Assembly (NCBI RefSeq): GCF_019578655.1
Contig: NC_063261.1
Span: forward strand, 16,358,216-16,422,215
Direction of reading: 5' to 3'
DNA length: 64,000 bases
Origin: Ricinus communis
Lineage: Eukaryota > Streptophyta > Magnoliopsida > Malpighiales > Euphorbiaceae
Shown here: one piece after another, positions 24,551-37,900 of the stretch
Layout of the letters: each line of letters begins with the position of its first letter
How positions within the stretch are numbered: position 1 is the stretch's first letter
Made by a program: the position numbers and the translations under genes
Notes under the pieces: model-generated
The model's input: only the letters and a program-made list of their open reading frames with translations
What the model was told of the DNA's origin: nothing
The model's database searches: none

Positions 24551-25907
24551 GAAGGCAAGATGAATTTTTCTAATTTTGTAGCCCCTTCCTGGTAATGTGT
24601 ATAAGAAAATTGATTCTGTCTGGATCAAGGGATAATGACATTTCCAGACATTTTTGCTCTCTGGGGAGTGAGAAACAATTATTTCTAGGAATATATAGAG
24701 GAACAAGCACCTAATAGCAACCCATAATAGTTAAAACCGTGGGTGTTCAATTCAGTTCTTTTTCTTTTGAATTATAGTATTTTTTTTTTTTTTTTTTTTT
24801 TGTTTTAAGAAAAAGGTTCTTGTCTGTTGATGTTAAATGGATTAAGCACCAAATTAGATAGTTTTCCCAATACTTTAAAAAGCTGCAAGTGCTGTGTATA
24901 AGCAAATCAAGGAGTTGCCTTTGGCGATATGGAGGGTCGACTGCTTCAATGTGCATTGGTTCATCCATTTTGCAGAGATTTACAAAGCTATTGAAATTTG
25001 CTTTTGTCTATTATCATTTGGATGTTCTTAAATCGCTGTTTATTTTTCAACAATCACTGTGGATGTAGCACGTTACCGCTTACCACTATTATTTATTCTC
25101 TTGTTACCTTCGACCACCACAAAACACTCTACATATGAAAATAAAAAGAAAAGAAAAAACTCCCAACAAATTCAATTTTCTCACACATTTTATGCCTAAT
25201 TTCTTGAAACTTTAACGAATCCTTATTTCTAGAAAAACAAATATTTATAATAAATCAATGCTCGTGATTCTTTTTCTATAAAGCCTCTCATAGTGTTGGC
25301 AGAATGTATGTTTAGATAATTAAATTTTAATTATTTTAATATTTTAATATTTTAATTTAATTTAGTATTATTTTTATAACTTTTTAAAGTATTTTTGTTT
25401 TTATCTAAGTTAATAAATACTTGAATTAGAATTTTTTTATAATATTAGGACAAAAATGACGCCACATTGACATTATTGAAGTATTATAAAATTATAAAAG
25501 TTATAAGTTAAAGTATTTAAAAATTAAAATATTAAAACCATCAAATAATTAAAATTATGGTGTTAGGATGATTAAATAATTAAAATTTAGATATTTAAAT
25601 ATTGCATTTCGCAATAATATTCATATAATCCGGCCAATAAAATTGTTGAACTTTTACTATTTTCTAGAAATTCTGTAGATTAAACAGTAGAAAGGTCCAT
25701 GGAACTTTTTTTAAGAAAAAGGATAATAAAAAGCAAACAAATTAGTATCAATATGCCTATGGCATACGGAATAACATTTACATAGAATTCCACTTACCAC
25801 GTGAATATAAACGATGCGAAATGTTTGAGCAAGCTCTTATCTACCAAGGCATCAATATACCTTATGCCGCAGGTTACAACATTTACATAGAACTCCACCT
25901 GCCACGT
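24551..25907. other. Region between convergent HSP70 and PSD genes
   Basis: Contains the HSP70 3' UTR (to roughly 24.7 kb) and a poly-T run at 24780-24801. A repetitive AT-rich inverted-repeat segment lies at 25310-25605, followed by the 3' end of the decarboxylase transcript on the other strand. No gene is supported. Confidence 0.55.
25310..25605. mobile_element. AT-rich inverted-repeat (MITE-like) segment
   Basis: The left arm (TTTAGATAATTAAATTTTAA...) and the right arm read on the minus strand (TTAAATATCTAAATTTTAATTA...) share long matches, including TTTTAATATTTTAAT and TTTAAAGTATTT-like words. The two arms face each other around a GC-richer centre at about 25455. Because the composition is extreme, part of the pairing could be chance. 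Confidence 0.4.
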
Positions 25908-28900
25908 TCAAGCTCTTATCTCACAATTTTCCAGGTTTGGCAAATCGATTTCGGATCGTCTCCTTGCAGCAACACCCAACTTCATCCCAACACAAACTAA
26001 CGTCTCAAGTGATCTTGCACTATTGGCTAGGAGGTCCTCATCAATTAGAATTGCATCCTGCACAAGGTCCTCCTGATCAGATTTCAGACATGTACAGACC
26101 CAAATTCACACCTATGCATGTTGGTTTGGACCCTTCAGAAAGCGGAACTCAACCCGAAACTACTTTTGTTTATGTTGAATTTCAGAAACACTCATATTGG
26201 GAGATGCACAGCAGGCAGTGACAAAAGATTATAGAAATATCCATCAAGTGCTATGCTATCCAGATACAAGTTCAGAAAGCATGACATATCAATTATTCCA
26301 TTTACCAATATGAAGAAAAAATGGGAATGTAATATGCTCCTTATGCAGGTAATCAAAAGATATAAGCTTTCTACAGTGAGAAAAGGATCAATGCAGTACC
26401 AACCTTTTCAAAGACACAAATCACAGTGCTTCCACCAAATGAGAAATATCCAAGCTGTAATATAACACATGCAAAGGTGATCACAGAGCCAGGATTGTAT
26501 TCATAGGCAAAAATATTATCAAAGACAGTAAATTAACCTCATCTCCTTTCTTGATGTAGTCACCCTCCTTTTTCAAAAAGGTGATGCTGCCAACCATAGT
26601 CGCTCCAATTGCTATAAATGCCACCTTATGCAAATATACAAAGAGATGCAGATGTCAGTCAACTGAATAATCCGAGCACTAGTTCCATTTACTTTTCAAA
26701 AATGGAGCTAATTGTTGAAGTTAAAAGACAATATAGAGATCAAAGCTTTATTGTGCAGATAAAAATGGCCTTTCAGAATGTAAAGCGTGATGCTGATGAC
26801 TACACATGCTAAAAGAACCATCGTTTGATTATTTCCACATCATATGCATGAAAACTCCTGAGTGTGACCCTAAACCATGTAGAACGGATGAGAAGAGCCC
26901 ACACGGACAACTCAATTGCAGATTAGAACCATGGCTTAGTCGAGTTGAGCTACACATGAAAAATCAACTGACAAAAAATGAGCAACAGATACTATCCTAA
27001 AAAAGAAAGCATGCCAAATTCAGATGACTATAAAATAAAGCATGCAAAAATCAGATCATTGCTTTATAAAATACTAGTCTTTATCGACACTTGATAAGAG
27101 GATGGTAAAACTTGCAACTTTGCAAGTCAGATGAACATGACAATAAACCTTTCCAAATTCTGCAGTAGAAATTATTGATACAACCCGCTTATTCTCGGTA
27201 AAGACATTGCAATACTCGCTATTGACAGCAATAGGATTAACCTGAGAAAACAAAATATAAAGACATGAGGAGCAGAGTCATGATATCAGAAGAGCTGATT
27301 ACAAATAATTAGTCATACATGCACCGTAAAGTGCATTAATCCACATACTGTGTATAAATGTCCAGGCACATCTACAAACTGTTCGATGGTTCCAGAAACT
27401 GGAGTATGAAAACGATGATAATCCTGCAACAATGCACGAATTAAGGCAAGCATTGCAAAATCAAAATATATAAACTGAGCATTTTCAGAACAAATGAGGC
27501 TAATAGACGAGAAAGAAGAGACCCAAGAGCTTGTTGGCTTCAAATAAATACCTGCGGTGCCAATCGAAATATGACTAAAGCTCCATCAACAAAAGTGCTA
27601 GAACATATATCCTTTCCCAGAAGTCCTTCAATGGAAAATTTTCGCCCCTAGAGGTTATAACAATTGATACCAGAAATTAGCTACTATAATAAGAGAATCC
27701 ACAATTGGGAATGCATAATTAATATGGGGCAAAAAGGCATAGTTACATTAAGAAACTTTTAATATTTGATTCTTACAGTTATGCACACATTTCAAGCAGC
27801 TTTATTTCATGCTACGGTTCCATAATAGTCTTGTTGCATCTCAGTTTATGTGGAGTGTGTTTGAGAGAGAGAAGAAACATTAATATTTTTCCCTATTAAT
27901 GTTAGTCTAAGATCTAATCACCTTATGTACCTCCTCCAAGTAATTGCCAATATCACTTTTTATGCATGAGACATATTGATATCAAGATATTATAGCAGAG
28001 ACTCCTTCCAAAAAATAAAATAATAATAATATAGCAGAGACCTTAATAATCAGTATGCTTGGAAAAAAAAAATACCAATTTTAAATTTATAAGCATTAAG
28101 GAATACCTTTCAAAACATAAAATTGAAGCTAGTTCAATCCCATTGAATGTAGGCTAAAAAGTAATTGAAATTTGACTCAAGTTGTGCTGTTGGAATAAAA
28201 AAAATTCTGAGGACTCAAAATTATCCATTCATGTTTCCAAAAATGGTACTAAAGGAAATACCTTAGTGAAAGAAAGAGTTATATAGTCATTTAATGCTAC
28301 AACAACAAGAACTATAAAATGACAATGTGTGTATATGTATGTCTATATATATGATTTCACATAAAAATAGTAATAATTTCAACAATCTATAAAAATAGAA
28401 ATTCAGAATGAAGCGCTAAGAGAGAGCCAAAATCTCGTTATTTCATATTTTAATAAAAAAAATTTTAATTTAAGATGTTAAGTATATAATAAATGGATAA
28501 ATAACTTACATAATTAATTCTTAGAATTTCAAGATCCAATATTTGTAATAATAATTATATCCACTGAACAATAAATCTGAAAACAATAGTTACTTAACAT
28601 TGAACAATAACATTATATAGAATAATAAATAATAATTCATTACTTAACATTTCATAGCAAAAATTATAATTTCATACATAAATCAAATCAACTAAATTTT
28701 TTTAAGATCTTATACATGGATTCAATGCAAGACTGTATTTCTTTTGATATAATTATTAATTAGTGTGCATTTTATCAAAAAGATAAATATGAGATTTATA
28801 ATACATAAATATAGGACTATAAGCATTATATAATAAGCCTATATAAAATTTATATTACACCAATTATCAAAAGAAATTTTCAGATATTAAGTTCAATATA

Positions 28901-31900
28901 TGATATTGCAAGCTTTTTAAAATAAATATTAAGAGCTCCCAAATCAATGTTCTCTAATTAATTTTAGTATTATAAGCTTTTTAGAATAAAAATCATGAGA
29001 TACAATACTACTTTTTTTACCAAATAATGAGCTAAATTATTTGGTTGTTCAACACAACAGTTACAATGCATTAAGATTATAATAAAGAATAGAATGAATG
29101 AATTATAATAAATGTCTAAAGTTTCATTTTAATAAAATCCAATTAAATTCTAATTTATATTCATATTATTATTTTGGAAAAAGTTCACATTAAAAGACCT
29201 TGTGATTTAGAGGTTTGACACCTCAAAGACGATTTGTTTTGTATCAAATTAGTTTTAAAGGTTTTCTATGGAAATGGTCGACTCATAGTTTGAGTTCTGA
29301 TGTTCGATTAAATTGAGTTTTGATATGTCAAACTCGTCTCCTTGTCAGCTTTCAAATATGACTAACTATGAGGTCTGAAATTGCCTAAATTGCATGGTCA
29401 CCACAAAAAGTGTCATAAATTCCCGGTCAACTGCAACTATAATTGGAATAAATAATTATATCATCATGATTCTTGAGTTATGAGCTTTCTTTTGATACTA
29501 GTCTTGCATTCCTAAGAGGAATTTTTTATTGGAAAATGGATTTTAGATCACAAAGTACTAATTTTTTGCCAGTAAAAACATTTCGTTATTGAGTTGATAC
29601 AAAACAAACCGCAACCCTCAAAGTGTTAAACCCTACAATTATATGGCATCAATGCAAATTTTTCCCTATAATTTTAAAGTATATTCAAACTTATATCATT
29701 TTATTTGTTCTTAGAAGTATAAATAATTCATGTGTCAAGTGTTGTAAAATAATTCATGCGTGAAGTATCAAAAAGAATAATAAAAGACATTACAAGTTTT
29801 GGTTCCAAAAAGGTAGGGTCCTATGAAAAGATCATGGGTATCAATTTATAGGATTCAATATTTTAAATGGAGGGGCTCAACTTCTGACCATGAACATGCA
29901 AGTTCCTAGTCTCATAGTAGCCTTAGTACTGCTACTATCTACTTGGAAAGTTGGTAACATGATGATAATATTAACGAGAACAATAATAGGAAAATAAAAT
30001 GACCTAGAGAAGTAAGATAATTTATTAGGTCCACAAGAACCCACAAGATGCTGTTGCGTAGGAAGCAAACAAGTCATACAGTTGGTAATCAGTAGATTCA
30101 ACCCATATGAAGGAGAATAATATCTAATGAGAAAATTCTGTGCAAAAAATACCAGATGCATATACAGAATTTAGTTAACTACATTTATCAAAATGTAGAG
30201 CCAGTTAGAAAAAGTCCACAATAATGTGTTCTCTTCCCAGTAACAGTCTCATTCTAATAAGACACCAATGTCCAACTGAAACTACATTTTGGAAAACAAG
30301 CCATAATTTGTTGTTTAAAGAAAGTAACAGAGAGAGAAAAGAGAACCATTTAATTATAATATCAAGTAGTAGAAATACCTTGATCCAAAATCTTGAACTA
30401 TCGTCTACATTTTTAAATGCCATCAGACGGCAATCAGCTGCACATATGGCAACATCATCATGTTCCAAGAAAGCAATTGGTCTTGCGCTTGGCTTTAATT
30501 CCCTTATGAAAAACTCATTGAAAGTCTGCATATAGAAGTAAAAAAAGAATCATCACATATGAATATCTCTAGGATTCATTAGTGGTAACAACTATGACCC
30601 CTCCATCCACAGGCTACACTAAACAACAGAAGACAATTTACTTGATTGCTAATAATGTCAAATGGCAACAAAGGTTACAGGGATAGAAAAGATCTTTAAG
30701 TTTATAGATTTTGATCACCCATGCAAAGTTAATAGAGAATGAGTAACAGATAGCTTGACTACTTGCCAACTAGGTAGCAGAAGTAGGTTGGTACAGTTGG
30801 TTTATATTCAATTACAACCTTATTAAATTGAGCTACATAAAGTTTTATGTCTCCCACTAGATAGCTTCTAAAAGGATCAATAGATGTTATACAAGGATGG
30901 GGTATATGATAACCAAATATAATAAGGTCATATTGCTCACTCTTTTGGGATTAATTACAATGTCAAAAGGATCAAGATGCCTATGGTTAACGTCATCTAT
31001 GTCCAAGGAAAAGGAATAGAGCATCCGAAAACTAGACACCTCCATATAGTGAAGATAATTATCTAAAACTTCTAACAAAATGCAATATACAGTGGATACA
31101 AGCTACAGCAACAAATCTATATCATGAAACATTAGATTCAGGATTGATGCACAGATGTACAAGGAAGGAAGTTAGGTGATTGCATTAGTTATTAATTTGT
31201 TCCATGGTACTAGAGAAACAGCATTTTGACATTCAATCACTCAAATGTAACACCACAAGAAAGAGAAGATGCATGGAAGACGTAGCTTGGCTGTTGAATT
31301 CCTGAAAGTTCATATCTGCAACTAAATTTACTAGGAAGGAAACCCGTTCGCACTCCAATAGCCTATATTCTCTCTTTTACATCCCTCTCTCTATATGACA
31401 GAGAATTTAAACCAAACACTCAAAAAGCACTTTACAAAATCGGGTAAGGAAGAAATTTCAGTAAAAGCCCTTTCTCCATCTAGTTTCCTTTCTTCTTTGA
31501 TAGTTCCCCAAATTAACTCAAACTATTCTTCATGCTTGAGAAAAATGATCAAATTATTCTTCTATTTGTTAAGTTATAAAATTGCACTGGATAAATCTGC
31601 TCATTTAAAAAAAAGAAAGGGTAAATTAAAGAAAAGGAACCATTCAACTATAGAACTATAGAAAGGTAAATAAATTTGAATGACTATAATTGATGTGAAT
31701 TATTTCTTATGAGAAGAGAGGGTAGGGAATGAAAAAAGCCAAAAGTCTAAAAGAAATATAAATGTGTCCGTGCAATATTACATATTTTGAACTTGGGAAT
31801 CTTGAAATATTTCTTGGGTGTTAAGGTAACAAGAAGTAAGAAGGGGATACTATTGTCTCAAAGGAAATACATACTTGACTTATTGTCTGAGACGAGAAAG

Positions 31901-34900
31901 TTGGGAGCTAAGCCATGCAGTACTTCAATGATTCCTAACTTGCAGCTTATAAAAGATGGTGAATTATTTGAAGATCCTGAGAGATTTATAAGATTAGTTG
32001 GAAAGTTGAATTATCTAATTGTAACTCATCCAAATATTGCATGTTCAGTTAGTGTGGTGAGTCAACACATGTCCTCTACAACAAGAATATTGTATGGTAA
32101 TCATGCTTATACCAGAACTGAATGTTTTTCAGATGTTGACTGGGCAGGATCCAAGGATAATCGAAGGTCTATTTCAGGTTATTGTATATTTATTGGAGGG
32201 AATCTGGTTCCATAAAAAAGCAAGAAGCAGATGCCTCGCGTAAAAGTGCAGAATCAAAATATAGAGCTAAGGCTAAGTCTATATGAAATAATATTGATAT
32301 ATCAGCATCTGACTAAAGTAGGTCTTGAGACTTCAGTACCATCAAAGTTGTGGTGTGATAACCAAATTGCTCTTCACATTTCATTAATCATGTATTTCAT
32401 GAACGAGCTAAGTATATTGAAATTGACTACCATTTTGTTCATGAAAAAATTCAGCAAGGTTTAATCTCCATAGGTTATGTAAAGACAGGAGAACACTGGG
32501 AGATATCTTCACAAATGCTCTTATTGAGGCTTGGGTTGATTATCTCTGTAACAAGCTGGGCATGATTAATATCGATCCTCTAGCTTGAGGGGGAGTGTTA
32601 CAATTATTGTATATAACATAGGATTGTACACATCAATTAGGAGATTGATTCCTATCAATATTAGGATTGTACTTCACATATATATATATGTGTAAGTCTA
32701 TTGATTAATAACACATAAGAAATTCTTCTCAATTTGGATTTCAATCATTTTACTCCCCTCAACTTTTACATTTGCAATAGGTTGTATCATTACTATCATT
32801 AGCAAAAATGGATGTAGAAACAGACATGATAAATAAAGTTCAGAAAACAAATGAGAAGTCTTGCAATTTAGAAATTGCCTGTCATGAACAAGGTCATAGG
32901 GTGGATGTTCTAGCCATCAGCAGTTGTTCATGTAGGAGTCATGCTAAAGACTTGAACTCATGTCATAAAGCCCAAGATTCTACTGTAGCGATAACAACAA
33001 TCTCAATTTACTACTCAATCCTCAAGAAAAAAGAATTCAACAGTACAACAGCATCTACATACTATCTACACAATGATTTTTTTTATAGTAACTCAATGAC
33101 CCTTTAGTTTTAGCTTTTAAAATTAAAACTATGAATCCATGTCCAAAAAGATCCAGATGATAAAGTCCAAGGTTCCATGGAGCTCAAATGCTTTCTCAAC
33201 CAAAGGATTAATATAAGTTAAAACAAATCAAGCTTTGTCATGTACTAGGTTTTTCAAGACTAATACATTTACTCTACAATAACCTAAAAGAATCCAATTT
33301 TAGTTTGGTACTCTTTTCAGATCCAGAATGGTTAACATACATAGTAAATCATTTTAGCAATCAATTCAACATATTTTTAGTTTGTGGTTCCTGTTTTTTG
33401 CATCAATAGTTTATGCTACAGTAGCAACAAATATCAAAGTTTTTTCAAGGATTTATTGATGGAACCTAATTGAAATCCATGAGAAGCAAACAAGATATAT
33501 AATGAGTTTCAAAAAGGCTTCATTGAAAAAAAAAAAAAAAAAAAACAGAAAGGCTTCATCTGGACGACAAGGTAAGCGAAGTGGGTTTACATTGTTATCC
33601 AAAAAGAAAAGGAGAAAAGAAAAGAAAGACATCTATGCAATCAAAATGCTCCATAAACTCTCTTTTTGGAATTGACCAAAAAAAGTCACTACAAATCAAG
33701 TTGGACCACAAGGCAAAAGGAAGAAAATTGAATTGTACACATAAAGAATTAATATTTATTTGTTTACCTTAAAATGTTCCAAAGGGTACTTGATTTCAGC
33801 CAAATTGATTTGATCCTACAAACACCATAACTTAACTCAATCAAATAAAGAAAAAAGGTGTATGTTGATCACATGAAACTAAGAATGTATAATTCCAAAT
33901 TTTAATATAACATCAAATCAGCTAGGAATAATGTAAAACAAATTACATCATTAGTCCACTAGCATTTGTCCCATGAGACAAGGACAACTTAACGATTTTG
34001 AAAATTCATTTCATTTTAAACTAAATAGCCATGACAATGTACTTGCAGAATCTTTACTTGCAAGTAAGAACACCATACCTTAAAAGATTCAATAAATTTT
34101 GGGATTTGCTTTGCAGATTCAGCTGAGTTCATTTTCCTTCCCTGCTTCTCAGAAATGCTACGCAAAAGATCATTAGCCCCTGCATCCAAATTAGACCATC
34201 ATATAGTGCAGGACTGCAAGTAAGAAAGTACTAGCTTTAAAGTAACAGTTGCAATCAGTCTTATATCGATGCTCAAGGGTGCTGGACTGCCCTTTTGAAT
34301 TAGAATAATGAGGAATGATGAATGATTTTAGTGTCATTACAAAGAGAGTAGGAGCAAGGTAAAACATACTAATTCTTGGAAGGATACAAGATATGTGCTA
34401 TTGACAGAATAGAATGGAAAATATTTTTCCTGAATGAATGTTGGCAGGAGGATCTTGGAGTAAAAAACTGTACCTTTGTCCATAAGGCGAAGTCCTATTT
34501 TTGATTGGTAAATTGTTCTCATTGACATCACAATCTTTCCATCAATCAACTCCTCCACTAGTCTCTTTGTCTTCCGATCGAATACCTACAGCAAATTATT
34601 ATATTAAAGATTTTAAACATTAGGTCTAAGTACCAGTTCATGTAAGAAAAAAGTTGAATGCTTCAAATTCTTTTTAAGACCCTAATTAAATGGACATAAT
34701 TCAGATTACTTTCTATTTATGTTGCATAATGACTATTTTTTTAGACAAAGGTGATGCAATAAAAACAAACATATCTGGAAATCAGAATGCAGTCTAACAC
34801 CTTCAGACAATTATGAAAAGTCTTAGGCTTTTTCTTCTTGGTTAATAACCCAAAAACTCACACATACCTTGGTTTATGATTAGCAAATACACAGAAGTTT

Positions 34901-37900
34901 GGGAAAATTTTGGTGATTTGCTCACTTTTGTTTGAATTTATTTGGCCTTTTCGTGTCAATTAAGAATTCTTCTATTCAAAATTTTAAGTCGGAACTTTAA
35001 TTTTAAATGCATGTTTTAAATCTTCCCCCCTCTTTTCCCCTTTATCTTGTTCCTCTATAAACCTACAAACATTGCTACCAAGATTTCACCCATGATTTGC
35101 AAACATGATCTGAAAATCAGGTGGCATATGTTCCTAGTATGCTTTATTATATATGTGCATTGTTCTGTGCATCTCTTTTGTTGTTCTAAGTTTCACTGAA
35201 TTCAACATTCAATTGCTGTCAAGTTTCCAGTTCCCTTTTTGTTTGTAAATTTCCATCTATTGCAACAAAATTGCATTATTTTCACCTACAATTGCAGGCC
35301 TTAAAACTCTAAGCTAACCACCAGTAATCCAGCATAAAAGATATGTGCAAATGTGTCCTTCACAGCTGCAGAAATTCCTAACCTCATTAAGACCTTGAGA
35401 GAAAGACATGCTCTTTTGCCGATCTAGCTACATAAATATCTAAAAGCGGCCACTAGGGAATCAAACACGAAACTTTTCAGTACCTTGTAGAATTGTTTTC
35501 TCTCAATTACTTGAAAGGATTCTACATTCCCAGCTGTCGAGCAACTCAAAATGCAATTCACAAATTCCACCACCTAAAGTTTTTGGATCTAGTTGATTCA
35601 GGCAAAATCTTATATTGATTCCATTGTGATTCTCTGACCCATGGCTGTCTCATAAAAGCTATTGCTGGTCCATGCTTAAAAATTCATTAATGGACCCGTA
35701 GAAAGAAAGCATTAATCTCTAAATCACAGGGCAATAGCCCTTCTCTCACCAACACAAGAAAAAGCAAATAAAAATGAAAAACAGACTCCATGACTTGGAA
35801 ATATTTGTCATTCTTCAGTAGCCCAAATTTTAAGAGAAAACTTCTAAGAATTATCATAAAATAGATATAGTTACCATAGAGCAATAGAGGAGAGAAGTGG
35901 AAGACTTGATAAAGAAAACTTGGTAGCTTGAGGCTTCCATCAACTCACAATCATAAAATAATATAAAAGAAATGAAATGCGCTTATAGCCACTATCATAT
36001 ATTATCAAATTGAAGTCTCATAAATCAAAGGTATAGCAATTGGAAGATGAAATTTTACACACACAACACACAGAGAGAAAGAGAGAGATCCAAGATAACA
36101 TGCAACAGAAAAAGCATACCAGGATATGTGAAGCACTGGACCCAAGGTTTAAACCGACATCATATGATGAAAAGTGTGCCCATTCACTCAGTTTAAAAAT
36201 CCACCTACAAAAGTATAGTTCAAATAGGCATTTCAACTATATAATCCCAGCATAACACCAGAGAGGTTACAAAATGAAGAGATGCAAATCTAGAGGTCAA
36301 TGTTAACAAAAATCGCACCCATATGAAGCCTGCTTGTCAGTTAGAAATCCTCCAGTCATAACTTGGTTTCCAGTCCCTTCATCAAAACAGAGACTCAAAT
36401 GAACCACAGTGTTTAGCCTATCAGACACTTCAAGAATCTCACCGCAAACAGGGCAACAATTAATAAGAGGCTCTCTGCAGTACAGGAATACAGAAAACAG
36501 TCATCTTGAAAACATAGCTCATCATTTCATGTGGGTACCAGAAATTGACTTATGATATTTGTAATCAAGCTTACTGCTTCTAGATTTAGAAAATTATTAC
36601 TTTTCCTGTTGAATAGCAAGAAGGTCAGCCAACTCATCCATGCTCACAACACCATCCCCATTCTTGTCGGCAGCTTTAAAAAGCTCCTCTTTCTAGTAGA
36701 CAAGGTAAACATAATGCTAAGACAATTCAATTCTACAAACAAGGCTCCAAATAACAGCATACATACTAAACTTTTAGTAGGAAAATATTTGAGGTTCTAC
36801 TCAAATCATTGTACTGAAACATATGCAAAAGTAGAACTGAACCGAGAGAAATTCCAATACCCAAAAATTCAAATACATAGGTCTAGGTGGTGACATAAAT
36901 TGCAATTTTGCAAGTCACACCCCAAATCCAATCTAGGTCTGAAAACAAACTAAACTTACTAATATGCCTATACTTTCAGCAATAATGTTGCCAGGTAATG
37001 CAAAGAATAAAAATGCAGCGAGTAAATTACTAAAGTCCCCTTAGTATGCAATTACACACCTCTCAATGCTGTTTCAAATTTCAGGACTAATGCTTGTTAA
37101 CTTCTCTACCTTTAAAAGAAATCTAAATTTTTTTTATTACACTTAAAGTCCTTAATTTTATAAATAGAACCACTTTGTTCCTGAAGTTTTAGAACTAAAT
37201 TGCACCTTAATCCCTGAATGATATTATAAAATAGTTTGTGCCTCAAAATCTTACACTTCGTTGCTGATGGTAGCATAAGCCTAAAGTTAACACTTCTGAA
37301 ACAGCAAGGACAAATGTTACGTCAAACCTAAGGGACTTCTAGTAATTTACCAGAATGCAAACAAAAGTACTTGTGATCGAACCTTGTTAGCTGCCAACTG
37401 ATTGCCAAAAGCCTTAATTAAGTCACAGAACTCGGAGAATGAAAGCTGTCCATCTTCATTATAGTCCTATGCATGGTACAAAGGATCAAAGAGAAAACAG
37501 GATTAGATCTTATAAAGGATTATATATCAACAGTTTAGTCATCGCTATGAAATCATTTCATTCTTGTCCATAATATATAAATGTAAACTAAAGTTTTGAC
37601 TCCAAAAAAAGGAGTGAAGAACAAGAGAAAGGAAAATTTTAATTCAAAAAAGAAGTAATCATTCTTTATCATTATTAGAGGTAGTTTCTTAAAAATTATT
37701 ATCCTCTTTATCAACATCTTCATGAATGGAATGCGCTTCATTTGACAAATTAATGTATAATCTCAACACTAATCCAACTACTTAAACAGCTTGTCAACAC
37801 AAAATTTAACAAGCACAGGTCAGTCACACACAAACAACTCCAAATCCAGTGGGTTTGCAACTAACCAAAAAACCTGAACAATATTCCTGGTCCCGGTTTT

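Noticed and set aside
27995..28042. Twelve-base direct repeat TATAGCAGAGAC around an AT-rich spacer as a target duplication
   Set aside because: The spacer is a short AAATAAT-type run without element features; replication slippage explains it as well.
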